A stretch of 64,000 bases of DNA from Limanda limanda (lineage: Eukaryota > Chordata > Actinopteri > Pleuronectiformes > Pleuronectidae): the NCBI RefSeq assembly GCF_963576545.1, contig NC_083646.1, positions 12,642,238-12,706,237 of the forward strand, given 5' to 3'. The notes beneath the pieces are model-generated. The model was not told where the DNA came from, ran no database searches, and worked only from the letters and a program-made list of their open reading frames with translations. A program made the translations under genes and the position numbers. Every line of letters starts with the position of its first letter. The first letter of the stretch is position 1. Shown here one piece after another: positions 30,075 to 43,100 of the stretch.

Positions 30075-30534
30075 GAGGCTACAGGAGGAATTTGATCATA
30101 GATTTGCAGACTTCAAGACGCACAGAGCGACTTTTACAAAAATTTTGCGGATCCCTTCTCCTTTGATGTGCAAGATGCCCCTTCTGTGCTTCAAATGGAG
30201 CTCATTGGCCTGCAGTGCAACTCTGACCTCAAAGCCAAGTTCAGGGAGGTGAGTGGAAAGGAAGACAAGCTTGGGCAATTTTTGTGAGAATTGAACCTCA
30301 GCTTCCTTGAGCTTTCCCGAATGTTCAAGCGGACCATGTGCCTTTTTTGGAGCACATATTTGTGTGAAAAGCTCTTCTCCACCTTGAACTTCAATAAGTC
30401 CAGGTACAGGTCCAGGCTTACTGATGATCATCTTCAAGCCATACTGAGGGTCTCAACTGCTTCCTCCCTCAAGCCAAATGTGGCTCAGCTATGTGAGAGG
30501 AAGCGCTGCCAGGTCTCTGGCAGCAAGAAGTAGG
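30075..30534 (+). pseudogene. hAT transposase C-terminal remnant (dimerisation region)
   Basis: Translations in overlapping frames give EEFDHRFADFKTHRATF, then KAKFREVSGKEDKLGQFL with a stop, then ELSRMFKRTMCLF, YLCEKLFSTLNFNKSRYRS, RLTDDHLQAILRVST and a final SGSKK before a stop. The CEKLFSTLNFNKSRYRS stretch belongs to the hAT C-terminal dimerisation domain. At least one frameshift and one internal stop make it inactive. It belongs to the outer element. Confidence 0.85.
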
Positions 30535-30750
30535 CAAGAGAAGCCATGTTTACAAGAACCGTTCGTGTTCTTCAATATTCTATTCATGTTCAGAAAAACC
30601 CATTGAAGTTAAATAACAGTTAGTAATGACATTAGAGAAGTTTGGATTTTTTTAGCAAAGTTTTTTTTTTTGTGGAATACCTGATGCGGCCCAGCCTCAC
30701 CCAGATACTGCCTCCAGCGGCCCCGATGTAATTTGAGTTTGAGACCCCTG

Positions 30751-31579
30751 TAGTAGACCTTCGAGTTAGGGAATAAGCTACAAGTTAATGTGGTATTTCT
30801 ACCTTAACTTGAGTAAATATTCTATTCATTAGTGCTTTTACTTAATAAACTGTAAATACTTCCCTCACCACTGAGCGCAATGAATAATGGTGTGTGTTGC
30901 TAGGTTAGTGACCGTCAGTTGTACACTAAAAGATGCTTTGAGTCCACTATATAGGGTTTGCAAAATCTCATGAAACATTTGGACAGCACTACAAAATGGC
31001 AAACTCACTATTTAGTGGCCTGCAATTTGAGAAGTGAGTGATTACGCACACAGTGGATATGTTTGTTCTTCAGGGGCATGCTCCCTGGGACATTAGGGCA
31101 AAGACGATGATGCATTTGTGTAATTAGAATAGATTGTGCCCCAACAGTGCCAATGGGTATCTCATGCTAAAAGAGGACACATTTTTTGTTTGATGTACCT
31201 AACAATTGGGAAAGAGTCCACAGTCCATTAAGATTACAGCAGAGCAATTTAAGCAGCTCAGACGACCCAGAACGGGAGCATCCAGGCGATCCACACATAG
31301 CTGACACTTGCCAGACCACAAGGTAAAAGATACTCTACAAACCTTGAATCTCATCGTTTTTCAAATGCATTTTCTGTTTGAATCGTACCCTATCTTTTGT
31401 GGACTTTATTTAGAATTTGCTGTCATACAAAAAAAACATGGTGCTTGGAACCTACACAGGCTCCCAGGCTGTGATAATAAAGTAATTAATGAATGAAAGG
31501 GATTTTTGTGATCATAAAATGACTGCAAAAATGATTTCCTATTTTCAGTGATACTAAAAGAGACCCTTTGAATTCTTAG
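30751..31579. other. Upstream region of the pentraxin gene
   Basis: No coding region. CCACAAG then GTAAAA at 31316-31328 could be the donor of a noncoding first exon, and TTTTCAG at 31542-31548 its acceptor, giving a 31323-31548 intron in the 5' UTR. This is inferred from splice consensus only. Confidence 0.4.
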
Positions 31580-32502
31580 ATGGAGAAACTTCTACTTTTG
31601 ACGGTCCTGATATCAACATGTTTCGCAGAACCCATCGGTACGTCGTCACTTTTTGTTCAGTTAAAGAACTTTGTAAGCATAAAGCAGCATTTGATTGGTC
31701 AAATGTAACCACAATTCTTCAGTTTATGTTTGGTAACATGGTCAATATTCTTTCTCACTCTCCTCCTCTGACTCACTGTTCGATTTTCCACCACTGCAGA
31801 TCTGGAGGGTAAAGTGTTCGTCTTCTCCAAGGAGAGCAAAGTTGATCGTATCAGCCTCCTCACAAATCATACTGAGTTCAACTCGGTGACCATCTGTCTC
31901 AGGTGGTGTAATATTAAAGCATGTTTTTTGCGGGGAATGTATGTAGAGCTGTTTCCATCGGTTTCTTACAGCTGGTTGTTCTCTTCAGGTTCCTCACAGA
32001 TGTCAAAAAGAACTACGCCCTCTTCTCTTTGTCTACAGCGTCGCACAACAATGCCTTTGTGCTCTTTAAGATCAATTCAGAAGACGTGATCAGGATGCAC
32101 GCCCAGGACGGCGGCACAGACTTCCTGTCGCTGTCATTTCCTCCAAACACGTGGCACTCCATGTGTGCTACCTGGCGCTCTGAGAATGGCTTGGCTCAGC
32201 TGTGGGTGGACGGCATGCCAACCATCAAGAGATTCATCAAATCTGGACAGCCCATCAAAGGAAAGCCCAGCATTATCTTGGGTCAAGAACAAGACAGCTA
32301 TGGTGGGGGCTTTGACGCAGATCAGTCTTTTATTGGTATGATGGCTAAAGTCCACATGTGGAACTACGTCATCCCTGACTCTGAGATAAAACGCTATATG
32401 AAGGACAGATGCTTCACCCCAGGCAATGTGTTCAACTGGAGGTCCCTGGATTATGTAATCTCAGGGCAGGTTTATGTGGAAGATGACCAATCTAGTGTGT
32501 AA
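31580..32502 (+). CDS. Short pentraxin (C-reactive protein / serum amyloid P-like)
   Basis: Secreted calcium-dependent lectin of innate immunity. Exons 31580-31637, 31800-31902 and 31989-32502 join into 675 bases, 224 residues, the length of human CRP. A signal peptide (MEKLLLLTVLISTCFA) is cut before the mature chain. The mature part opens with LEGKVFVFSKES, as in pentraxins. The signature region reads WHSMCATWRS, slightly off the family pattern HxCx[ST]WxS because His is one place further out; WVDG follows. The calcium loop is preserved as GQEQDSYGGGFDADQSFIG, with the acidic and amide ligands in place. CRP and SAP cannot be told apart here. ATTAAA at 32589-32594 is a likely poly(A) signal. 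Confidence 0.93.
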
Positions 32503-35500
32503 CATGGTGTAAAATAGTGAATGAATGGCTAGTCAGCACATTTGTTGCAACATCCACTATCATGTGAATAATTAGAACTGTAGAGATTATTAAAATCTTT
32601 CTAGTTACTTCAAATTGTGGTTGTATTCCTTGTTGTACACACAAAACTCCTGATACCATGTAATAAGACAACACTTGTGAATGAGGGGGATCAAAACCAA
32701 GATTTAGAAAATATGTTTAATCTTTTAAAATCCGACATGAAAACATCACCACCACATAACTGAAACATGGCAGGGCGGGGGGGGGGGGGGACAGGCAGCA
32801 CATGTTGCATGAGAAGGCATTTCCGTGACTCCTATATGTACATATACACATTTTATACACAGTAGAAATATAGTAATTGAAGCATATAGGACAACCAGCG
32901 ACGTTGGCTCGTGAGCCACGTGAAACATTCATGTAGAAAAATGCATGGGAGCTGAACGACCCAGAATCATCATGGAGAGAATATATCTATCATATCACAA
33001 TCTAAACATGAATTATAAAAAGTCAAATTGTCAAATCGTCCCCCTTCACAGGCAACACACGCTATAAAGTTTTAGACATCCTTCTGTCAGTTTACAGTAT
33101 ACGTACAATCGTCTACATAACACAACTTTGTCATTTCAGCCTACAACCAGCAATCATATTAATAAATACACTTCTTAGAGCTGAGAGGTGGCAGATTGTG
33201 GTTCATATTGCATTACTTCCAATATTTTGTAGTGTTGATGCTGAGTGCCCTTTAAGCACCGGAGGATGACGTTTGTCTTGTGCCACTGGAGTAGTACATT
33301 ACAACTACGCCACAAGTGGTCTGCATCCAGCAGTTACACAGTACCACTACCACCCATTAAAAAAAAATGACAACATAAAGCATCAAAAGTCAAGCAGCCA
33401 CAAAATATAATCTGATTATTTTTTTAAATAAGATTTTTCAGGGGAGTGTTTTTCTTTGGCCGCGGTTTGACTCTCAACCGACTAAATACAACTTTAAACT
33501 GATCTGTTTTGAGGAAACCAGCATTTTACATTTCGGCATAATATCAGAACTAATAAATTTCAAGTACATTCGCCTAACTATACAAAGGGTGGTAAATAAT
33601 GGGTTCTAAGAGCTACCACGACTGCAGCAAATTGAACTTCTCACAGGATTTCACAGGAATGTGGAGATATCTCTTGAAATGTTTCAGGCCAAGGTTAAAT
33701 TCGTTTTTTGAGAAAAAAAAATAAATCTTCTGGGTCCAGGTTTATATCAGAAACAGCCTATCAGACATAAAATCATTGACCAAAAAATGTAAATAAAAAT
33801 AAAAACACGCATCCAGTTTAATAATAGATTCAAAACACAGGTCAACCCAGTGTTATTACCATATAAAACAAATCAGTTCAGGAGTGTCTTATTTCTTCTT
33901 TGTCATCTGTACTGGATCCTGAACATTCACAGGAACTCCCTACTCTTTTCTTTGGTGCCGTGGCTGGCTCTTAATACAAAAGTCTTCTGAATCCTCAACT
34001 GTGCATCAATGAGTCATTTTCCTTCTTTCTATATTCATAACTCACATTTCCTCCCTCTCTGCTGCATGTGCTTAACGGACATGAAGATAAATTCATAAAA
34101 TTAGACCATGTCTAAGATCTTGAGTTCTGCTACGATTCAAATATTTGAATCGGAAATTACTTCTGGGGTACAAAGTTTTCAGCAACATCTGGGGCTTGTT
34201 TAGTGCTCTAAACAATAAGATAGATACTTTATGAAAATCCCGCTGAATTATGAACTCCCAAGTTAAAGGTTGAGTAAGACCACCTACAAAAAAACAGTTT
34301 TACACATGATTGGTAATATTGGTCCGAGAGTGGATGCGGCCGTGTGTCATTTCTGTAACCAGCAGAAATGAATTAGACCCAGATCTGTTCTGTCTGATGC
34401 CAGAAGAGTGACTGAACACTCAACATGGATGTGACCGAAAGGGATTGTACTAGTGTTTGCATTAAAATAGGAAATTCCTTTTAAACCCTGACAACTGATG
34501 AGTTGGTCCAGACATACAAATGGCAGTTTGATGACGTCAGCTGTAGTGATAAGGCAGGTTTCTCTGAACAACTACGACACGAACCTTTGAAAATGTCAGT
34601 TATACATCACGTTAGGGGCGGAGCAAACATGTAAAGGCACACACATGACAGATAGAAGCTTGGATATTACTGTTCTATTAACTTTATACCATATGACAGG
34701 ATCTACTGTTCAGCAGCGCTGTCGACACCTCATCTTTCCGTGTTCATTTATACTCCAGCACATATGGTCACATCAGAGGGGGAGATTTTCAGGGTTGTAA
34801 TTATGTGATCTGCCATGTTAAGACACATTCTATGAAATTAGAAAAAGAAAAAAAAACGTTAATGTACATTCAGCAACGGCAAGATCTGGTTGGACCTTTG
34901 CAGCACCACCGTGGCTTCCAGCAGAATATCTGATCACAAACCGTGAAACTATATTACCGTAGGGATCTGGTTCAACCCATTCCTTCAGCGTTTCAAAAGT
35001 CTGACTTCAAACAAATACTGTCCATCCACAACCAGGAAAAAAACTGAAATGCATACTTGATTGCAGAGTTGACAGCAGCAAGTGTTGATTCGAACAATGA
35101 CCACTGATAGCCCAGATTTCCCCCCTGAACATGAGGCATGCCGAGGGGTTATGGACATGCGCTGATGTGAGTGTGAGCCGCAGAAATGTGAACCCATTTA
35201 GACAGGAAAATACTCGCTCCTATAAACGCAGGCTATGCCCTCCATGTGCTCTTTAAGTGTGTGTATTCCTGCTGAAAGGCTGTCTGTGCCCACTCACGTC
35301 TCTTCTTGCTGTGAAAAATGGGCACAAACAAGACTCTTCTGGAGAATTTGACTGTCTTCACCATCCACTGGTGACAAGGGGGCTTTTTCATTATATACAA
35401 GTAATTATTTTGATTCTATGTTTACCTTGCAGCAGACTGTCATGTTGCAAAGATGAAGGAGAACCCCTGCCAAAGCTATTCATAAGCTTCCAATTCAGGG

Positions 35501-35840
35501 TCCTTTATTTTGTCCCCAAGGTGTTAATAAAGGCAATGGGGCTTTGTGGCAGGTGTGGAAATAGTGTACACACAGCGACTTTGTTGGTGGCGGGGAAAGT
35601 CTCAGGCCCTACCGCACACTGGCTCCTTATTGTTCCAGTCCTTGCTTTAAACACCGCTGTGACCTCCGCTGCACCTCCAAGCATCATCCAATGACCCCTG
35701 CATATACTGTACGTATAGGGTGAGACAACATCGCAGGTGCAACGGAGGGTCTGCTTTGGATGCTTGTTCTCTTCATCCTTACTTCCACCTCTGACCAGGC
35801 CAGAAACGCCTCATTCTAGGATTGCACCGTGTCGATTTTT
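32503..35840 (-). other. Probable long 3' UTR of pip5k1a
   Basis: Over 3 kb without a supported coding region; open frames in it are short or lack family signs. Candidate poly(A) signals for pip5k1a are AATAAA at 35509-35504 and ATTAAA near 32720. If the distal one is used, pip5k1a converges on the pentraxin. A 14-base G run lies at 32777-32790. Confidence 0.45.
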
Positions 35841-38800
35841 TTACTGTAAAGAAAGAAGCAATACAAGGATTATGATAAGAAATGTGCAGCTACTACTGAC
35901 AGACGCCAAAATAAAAGCATAAATAAAATTCAAGATCAGATTTATGTATCATTGTTTATACTTACAAAACAGATGTTTGTCTCTGGGATGATGTCTGATA
36001 GTGAAACTACATCTTCATTTCCAGAGAGGTTGCGGGAATTATCTGCAGCCTCTTCTTCGCCAAAACTGACACAGAAAAAAGAAATGGTTAGTGAGACACA
36101 ACCTCCAACACAAGTGAGAAAAATGCTGTTCTTCCTTTTCTTTAACTGCATTCTGTACCTGTGGTTATCACCCCGGTCGTGGTCAGTGTTTGCGGATTTG
36201 TGCACGTCCACTCCAACAGAGCTGCAGAGAAACGGAGCAAAGAATAATAATGAGATGATAATAATAAGATGGAAGAACAAAGGTAATATATTACATATGG
36301 GAACTTTACTGTATTTATTTTTGCCATGGATTTTGTGAAGCACTTTAGAAGCGTGTTAAGATAAGTGCTATACAATTAAAGTTATTATTATCATTATTAT
36401 TATTGTCATCTTTACCGCAGGGGAGGAGAGGTGGAGGCGACTCCTGTGCTGCCTAGTGATGAGGTGGAGAGGTTGGCCTCACTGTCAGCAGGGTTGTCTA
36501 GTGGAGGGCTCCTCAGAACGAGATCAGATCTGCCCGACAGCACGCCTGAAAACATTTTTATCATAACTTTCAACACCAGTATATCCAGTGTGCGCACTGA
36601 TAGAATGCAGACAATTTCTGGATGCCTCAGCTCTTACCACTGTCGGCTTCTGACTCTGTGCTTTTGAAGTGGCTGTGGTACATCAGTCTGGAGTCGAGAG
36701 ATATCTGCCCTGCTGCGCTGGAGAGCGGGGTGGGACCTCCGAGGGTGGGGGCCCTCCTAAGACCTCCCTGACCTCCACTACGACTCTTCTTAGATGGGGA
36801 TGGTTTTACTAAAGAAGACAGAGAGCGTTTAGGTGGATAGGACAAGACATTTATAAAATGTCAATTAAATGGACATTAAGCACATAAATGCCTACTTACG
36901 TGGAATTTTCTTAAATACTGTGCTGCACATGAACTGCTGGAAACGCTCTGCATAGAAGCCAGGTCTGTGAACTGAAACTGTGTCCTGAAGTAGTGAAAAA
37001 GCAACACAGCCATTAGCACCTGACACATACACTAACATTTTTTAGTTTACGTGCTATCACATCAGCAGCAAGCACAACTTTTCATTAGGTTTTGAACAGT
37101 CTTCAGTAAGCTTTTATATCAACACTATTTATATCAATTAATACTTCTACTCTGACCCACTGTGCTCAATTCGTCTGCTTATTGATCTGTTCTTTCATAG
37201 AACATTTGGTGTGTATTCTCTTACCCCGTCATGGACCAAAGCCTTCCAGGAGTGTTCCAACCTCTTAATGAACCTGAATAAGAAGAGAAAAGAAAACCAT
37301 TTACTGCGAGTTATGTAAATCGGCAATGTAGGTGGAAGGCTTGCTCATGAATGAAGAACAAACGTTTAAGCGAGGAAGTGATACTACACTGACCTGTAGG
37401 ACTGGAGAATGTCGATGACGCCGATGTAGATCAGCAACCTCTCTCCTTTATTGTTACGAGCTGGAATACCACCCATGCTGGAAGAACAAGGCCAGAGAAG
37501 CAACAAGATTTAAATCAATTGTCCAGGGCCAGTCACAGATGACACACCAGATAAAAAGCTTGCGATGAGCTCAGCTACATGACTCACTGGTCTTCTGAAT
37601 CTAAAGCTCCCTTCCCTCGAGCCTCCCCCTGGATGGACTCCATGGCTGTACAGTACAGACTCTTCTGGGCTTGCGGCCGGCGCTGGTCTGGAGTCACAGC
37701 TCCCTCTGACCCACCGCTGTCCCCCGAATAGCCCCCACTGCGCTCTCGCTCCCGACTGGCCTGGTCCATGTTGTGGATGCCCACCAGCAGACTGTAATCC
37801 ATGATCTTGAAACTCTGTAATAGCTAAATGAAACATAGAGTGACACGGCCATCAAATAGGGAAAGTACAGTACGCACATTGTATCATGGGCACAATCACA
37901 CAATCACACACACTCAGACATCAGAATTGGAAAGGACAGTAACACCCTCAAATAGGAGCATGTACACTATACTTTCTAATTTAATCGTTAAAAAAAGAGA
38001 GCACATTTTCACACTAATATTAATGTTACATTCAGTGGTTTAATAACATTGGTAGATTTGTGTGACTTAATGGTCTGTATTGAGCGCGTTATTTCCTGGG
38101 TTGAGGAAATTTGCGGCATATAAATTGTGATGTTTTCCATTGTTACAAACTTAGAAGATGTCATCGGGTTCTGAGTGTCTGTATAGCATATTGATCCTAG
38201 ATCCATACCTCAATACACATGGTTTACAGTATCAAACTTTTCCTCCGGAGAAAATAATTATCAACTTCTGGTTTATGTTATAATCCATTTTGCAATAATA
38301 TAATAATAATAATAATATATTGAGCTAAGCTTGAGTGAACAACAATAACTCTCTGGGGTTAGGTATAAGGGGTTAGGGTAGTAAGTGTCTCTGTGACTCA
38401 CCAAGCAGTCCCTCTGTATAGTCTTGCACAGAGCATTGTAGTTGTCAGATTCCAGCAGCAGACCGTCGGGCAAGTCCTCGATGAAGTCCAAGTCTTTGTA
38501 AGTGGGAACAGCCTTTTCTCTCTCTTTAGGAGAGGCTCGTCTCTTGTAGGTGGAGCCCTTCATGTCGTATTTGAGGTGCATGGGAATTATCCGAGGGAGA
38601 AGATTGTTCATCACTACCATACGGATGTTCTTGCCCCCGCGCTGAACGCAGTACAGTCCATAGAACTTGGGCAGCAGGGTGCGCTTGTTTTGGTTTATAT
38701 TCTACAAGGGAGCAGGAAAATGGAAAAAGATATTTGAGGTTCGAAACACTTGAACTGGAAAGAAACTCTTGCTCCTACTTGCAATAACAATCATTCATAC

Positions 38801-40060
38801 AGGAAACACTCAATCCAGGCTCACCATGAAGTATCCCGGCAGGAGTTTCTGGAGGAACTCAGCCTCTTTGTGCTGAACGGCCTTGATGATGAACTCATCA
38901 TCACTAGAGACGTAGAAGATTGATCCACTGGCTCCGGGATTAGACAGCTCGATCAGTGGCTCGTTACACAGAGAATACTTCGAGAGGAAGTGGAGTCAGC
39001 GTTAGTATCCATTCAAAACATGGCGGCATATCCAGAACTCTAATTTAACTACATCAGTGACTCTAAAAACCCCAAGTGGTTGTAAAGAGGTTGACAGTGG
39101 AGAAAAAAAAAGACATATATGCAAAATAAAGGCTTTTTTTGGAATGAGCGCAAATAATAGTTGCATAATGATGGTGCTTCTAGGCCACTGATTTCTGAAT
39201 ACACAGTAACTTTATCGAAGTTGTTCGACTACATATATATGCTGCCATTTCAATTTGGGGTGACAAAAACACTTTTCGTAAACCTGGATGTGTGTGTCTG
39301 GTGTAAGTACTGACCAGATAGTCATCTGGCCGAATGCCAAACAGTTCTCTGAAGTAACGAAAGGCAATAGGAGCGTAGGTCTTAAAGCGAAAGTCACTGT
39401 AGTGATGAGCGGGTGTCAGGTTACTGCCTTCACTGAAAAATATGAGAGACAGAGAAAAAGACAGGGGGGGGGGCCATCACATTTCATGAAACTAAAAGAT
39501 TACTATGTTATTTCAAGGACTTCTGCTACCAACCTGGGGAAAAAGATGCTTTCGACCACCACAAAGTCCTGCATTAGAACATCCCTCTCTGCTTTTTGAC
39601 TTAAACTTCCAATAGTGTGAGCAATACCCAGTTGGATTGCACCTTTCAGGGCAGATGACGTGGTCTAGAAAGGTTGGAGAGGAAGAGAGAGAGAGAGTTA
39701 GCACTGGAACCAACAACTTCTTGCTCTCAGAGATTTCTGCTGTTTTACTCACTATTTCTGGGCGTCTAGTGGGAGGAATTTCAGAACTAATTTTAGAACA
39801 TTTACACCAAACATATGGGCGTGCACACTGGTTCTTTTTTCCACTTTTCACCTCTGCTTCTCTGTGCTGACGGTGTCAACAAACCCGTGTCACTGACCCC
39901 CATCCACCCCTAACCTTTTTATAGGTGGTCTCTCCTGTGGAGGTCTCGACGCCCCGGTGTCCAATGGTCTTCTTCATACTCTGGGTTGTGCTAGAAGAGC
40001 CAGGCACCTGAGGAGGGGGAAACATTGAAATATGTTTTATGTAAATAGTGTATGTGTGTT

Positions 40061-40146
<86 letters not shown>

Positions 40147-43100
40147 GCTCAACATTGTAATGAGTGTAGGCCCAACCCTACTTACAGTAACAACGTTTGG
40201 GAGTTTATTGCTTCATTGTTGACTCATTTTGCTACTGACAGTATACAAACTCTGCAAGAAAAAACTGCCACGCACATGCTTTTTCCATTTTTCACCTGTT
40301 GTCACTGCGGCAGTAAAGGCCAGTCTCTTACTTGCAGGAAACATTGAAAGCTTTCAGTGCCAGACATCTCAGACAGATGACGACAGCATGAACGCAAGCG
40401 TTAACTCTGTAAACCTGTTCCGCTTACCTCCACGGAGTTGACTGGATAAACATTTCCATAACTTGGGACTATGCATAATGCAGAAGTGTTTTGTCAATTC
40501 AGTGAGGCAGTTTGTGATGTCCTTACCTCTGTAGAGGCCATTTTTCGGAGGCTGCTGGTCCCTAAAAACAGAAAAACAAGTTAACTTGAGAGACAATGAC
40601 TGTTGAGAGCCTACAAGGAAAACTCAAAAAAGACTTATGAAACTGATAGTTCACTTGTTGAGACTCCACTTCACAAAACCCTATCAGCTGGTGGAGGCAG
40701 CATAAATATAATGCTTGAAATCATGTTAAATGCTATGAGTTGGCAGCTTTCAACATGGAAGAATTTGTTAATGACTGTTTGAGAAACGTTGTGCTGGATA
40801 ATTAGTCCGGCTATTTCCAGCACTGGCCGACGACTATAACGTCAGTGATGAGCCCAGATCTAAATGTAGCCCCAGTTTCTAACTGCTGCCGCTGATACCT
40901 GCAGCTCTCAGTGAACTGGAACTACTTGTCCCATGAGCTGGATGCTCCAGATTCATCTGGTCCCGAAGGATATGAGTCGACAATAACCTCCTTATTTCAT
41001 TGGATTGTATGAGTTCTAGTTTATTTTCCGTCACAGCCTACTTTGTGTGTCAGAGTTACTTTGCCTTTATCCCCCAAATTAAATCTAAAATGCTAATATT
41101 CAGACGGACACAAGCGCCTGACCTATATGTCAATTGGCTGATTATGAGCTGTTTGCAGAGATATTGATATATTCTTATGTTTGCAGATATAGATATTTAC
41201 ATTTATGTTTCCACTTAACATAGACATCTTTTTTTCTCAATTGAAGTTGGAGATATTTGGTTGTATTTGTTTTTCCTCTTATTTATAGTTATTACTGATA
41301 CAGTGTATGTTTAAACAATGTAAGAAGTTAAACTGAAAATACATCACCCAGAAACATGGTCTTTGCTCCTGAAGAGCGGAACAAAAACAGCTGAGATAAA
41401 AGAAATAGTCAAGATGACTTCCTCTGTCCTTACATAAACCTGCTGTTTAAACCGTCTATCGCCCACTCTGCAAGCACCTCCAGCTCGTAACCAATGGCAA
41501 CATCCACTTGAATGCTGCAGTGCCACAGGTCAACATACATACAAAAAGATGCTGTTAGAAAGAGTATACACCTGTAGTACCAATACCGTGTGAGATCTTC
41601 GCCCAGCAGATCCAATTCACGCGATGAGCAATAAGTGGACATCTCGACCCAAGAGAGGTGGGAGTGTTAATATCACGGAATACAATGCATCTCTACTGAG
41701 TAAGCAGGGAAACACTGCAACCCTGCGGGAAACTGTGAGCAGCATTCTGCCCACATTCCCTCCCATTACGTACAAAAATGACACACTATATCACCACAAC
41801 TCATGCAGTGTCTGCAATTCGACACACACACAGAAACACTCAGGCACACCCATGCCAGTACCTCGCTGTAATGCTCTTCTCCAGAACTGCGTCCTAATAT
41901 CTGTGGAGCAGGACAGGGTCAGCCTAAATGGCTTAATCTAGTAATTAAGCAACACTGGACACATTTAAATCATGTCTGTATATAAGAGGGAGAAAATATA
42001 CTATAGCCAGTGCTGAAATGAGAAAAGACTATCACTTGAAAAACTCTCACGTCTGTGGGTTTTGGACTGATTTGGACTTCACAAAAATAACTGGCAGGAT
42101 AATCATTAGTTAAAATAATCTTCTATTGTGGTTACAGATTCAACACATTGCAGTTTTGCTGAAAAGCAGAAGCAGACACTAACACATTGTGCAGCAGATT
42201 CGAGGTAGGAATTAGACTAACCTAATTACTTAACAATGACTTCAGCTTGTCTGCGGCAGACCCAACGACAAGAGACAAACCATCTGTTCGTCCATGTGTA
42301 CAAAATAACTCCCTGCCAGCCTTGTTCACATGTCCCCTGCAGGCTGGTAGAAAAATATGGGACACGGGCATTCTCTTCAAATCCTTTATGAAGACTCCAT
42401 AAATACACTGGTTCTCAGCCGGATTAGGAAACAAGGCCAATCAGTAACTAAGACAGGAAACCATATTATGTTACTGTCACAAGTGAGTGTTTTGACAGAA
42501 AGCTGCGTCTTGTATTTGTACAGTTCCAGGCTCTCAGCCATGTGGGAGCCACAGGAGAGCTGGGAAAGCCACTATTTTTATTCACTGATTCAGACTGGGT
42601 GGCTACCAGCGGGTGAGGAGAGACTCCCATTTCCACAGAGAAGCAAACAACTAAATGGATCACTAAGATGAAACTCTATCGTCAAGGTCCTGCCCTCCGA
42701 AAAGGAAATACCCCTCTAAACACATGAGCATCCCAACGCCTGTCTGTGTGTGGGCACTGAAAGACAGAGCTAAGTGCAGCTCATGAGCAATTCCCCAAGC
42801 ATGGACGTGACATTAGAGATCCCAGTCAGACCCTTCATGGGCTGAACTGGGACCACCACAGGACCACAGAAGACTGTCCCTTCCATAGAGAAGCATGATC
42901 AGCCCGTGGCATCGCTTAAAACAACGTAGGCGACCAATAGGATCGATGTGTGTTTAGGAAAATACATCACATCCGCTGTGAAACTGTGGGGAGTGAAATG
43001 TTAACGATACCAAATGGAAATATCTAGTAACCACAAATCAGGACAGACAGAGGGAGGAAGAGCAGGGGGGGTCCCGGCCGAGGGAATAACGGGTTGGTAC

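Larger units (their letters stand above)
27447..30750 (+). mobile_element. hAT-family DNA transposon, decayed, with a nested insertion
   Basis: The ends are perfect inverted repeats, CAGGGGTCTCAAACTC at 27447 and GAGTTTGAGACCCCTG ending at 30750. CAGGG termini are typical of hAT elements. The 8 bases on either side (GGTTAGAG and TAGTAGAC) share only the core TAGA, so the target duplication is eroded or absent. Near the 3' end a transposase remnant is readable. Total length is 3304 bases, of which about 1.4 kb is the nested element. Not autonomous. Confidence 0.88.

Noticed and set aside
35257..35694. 145-residue open frame on the + strand with hydrophobic stretches
   Set aside because: It lies antisense in the probable pip5k1a 3' UTR, with no splice signals, no promoter and no recognisable domain.
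40048..40143. Regular TG tract as a CRISPR-like or tandem coding array
   Set aside because: It is a simple dinucleotide microsatellite with no spacers; the poly-Cys-Val frame through it is meaningless.
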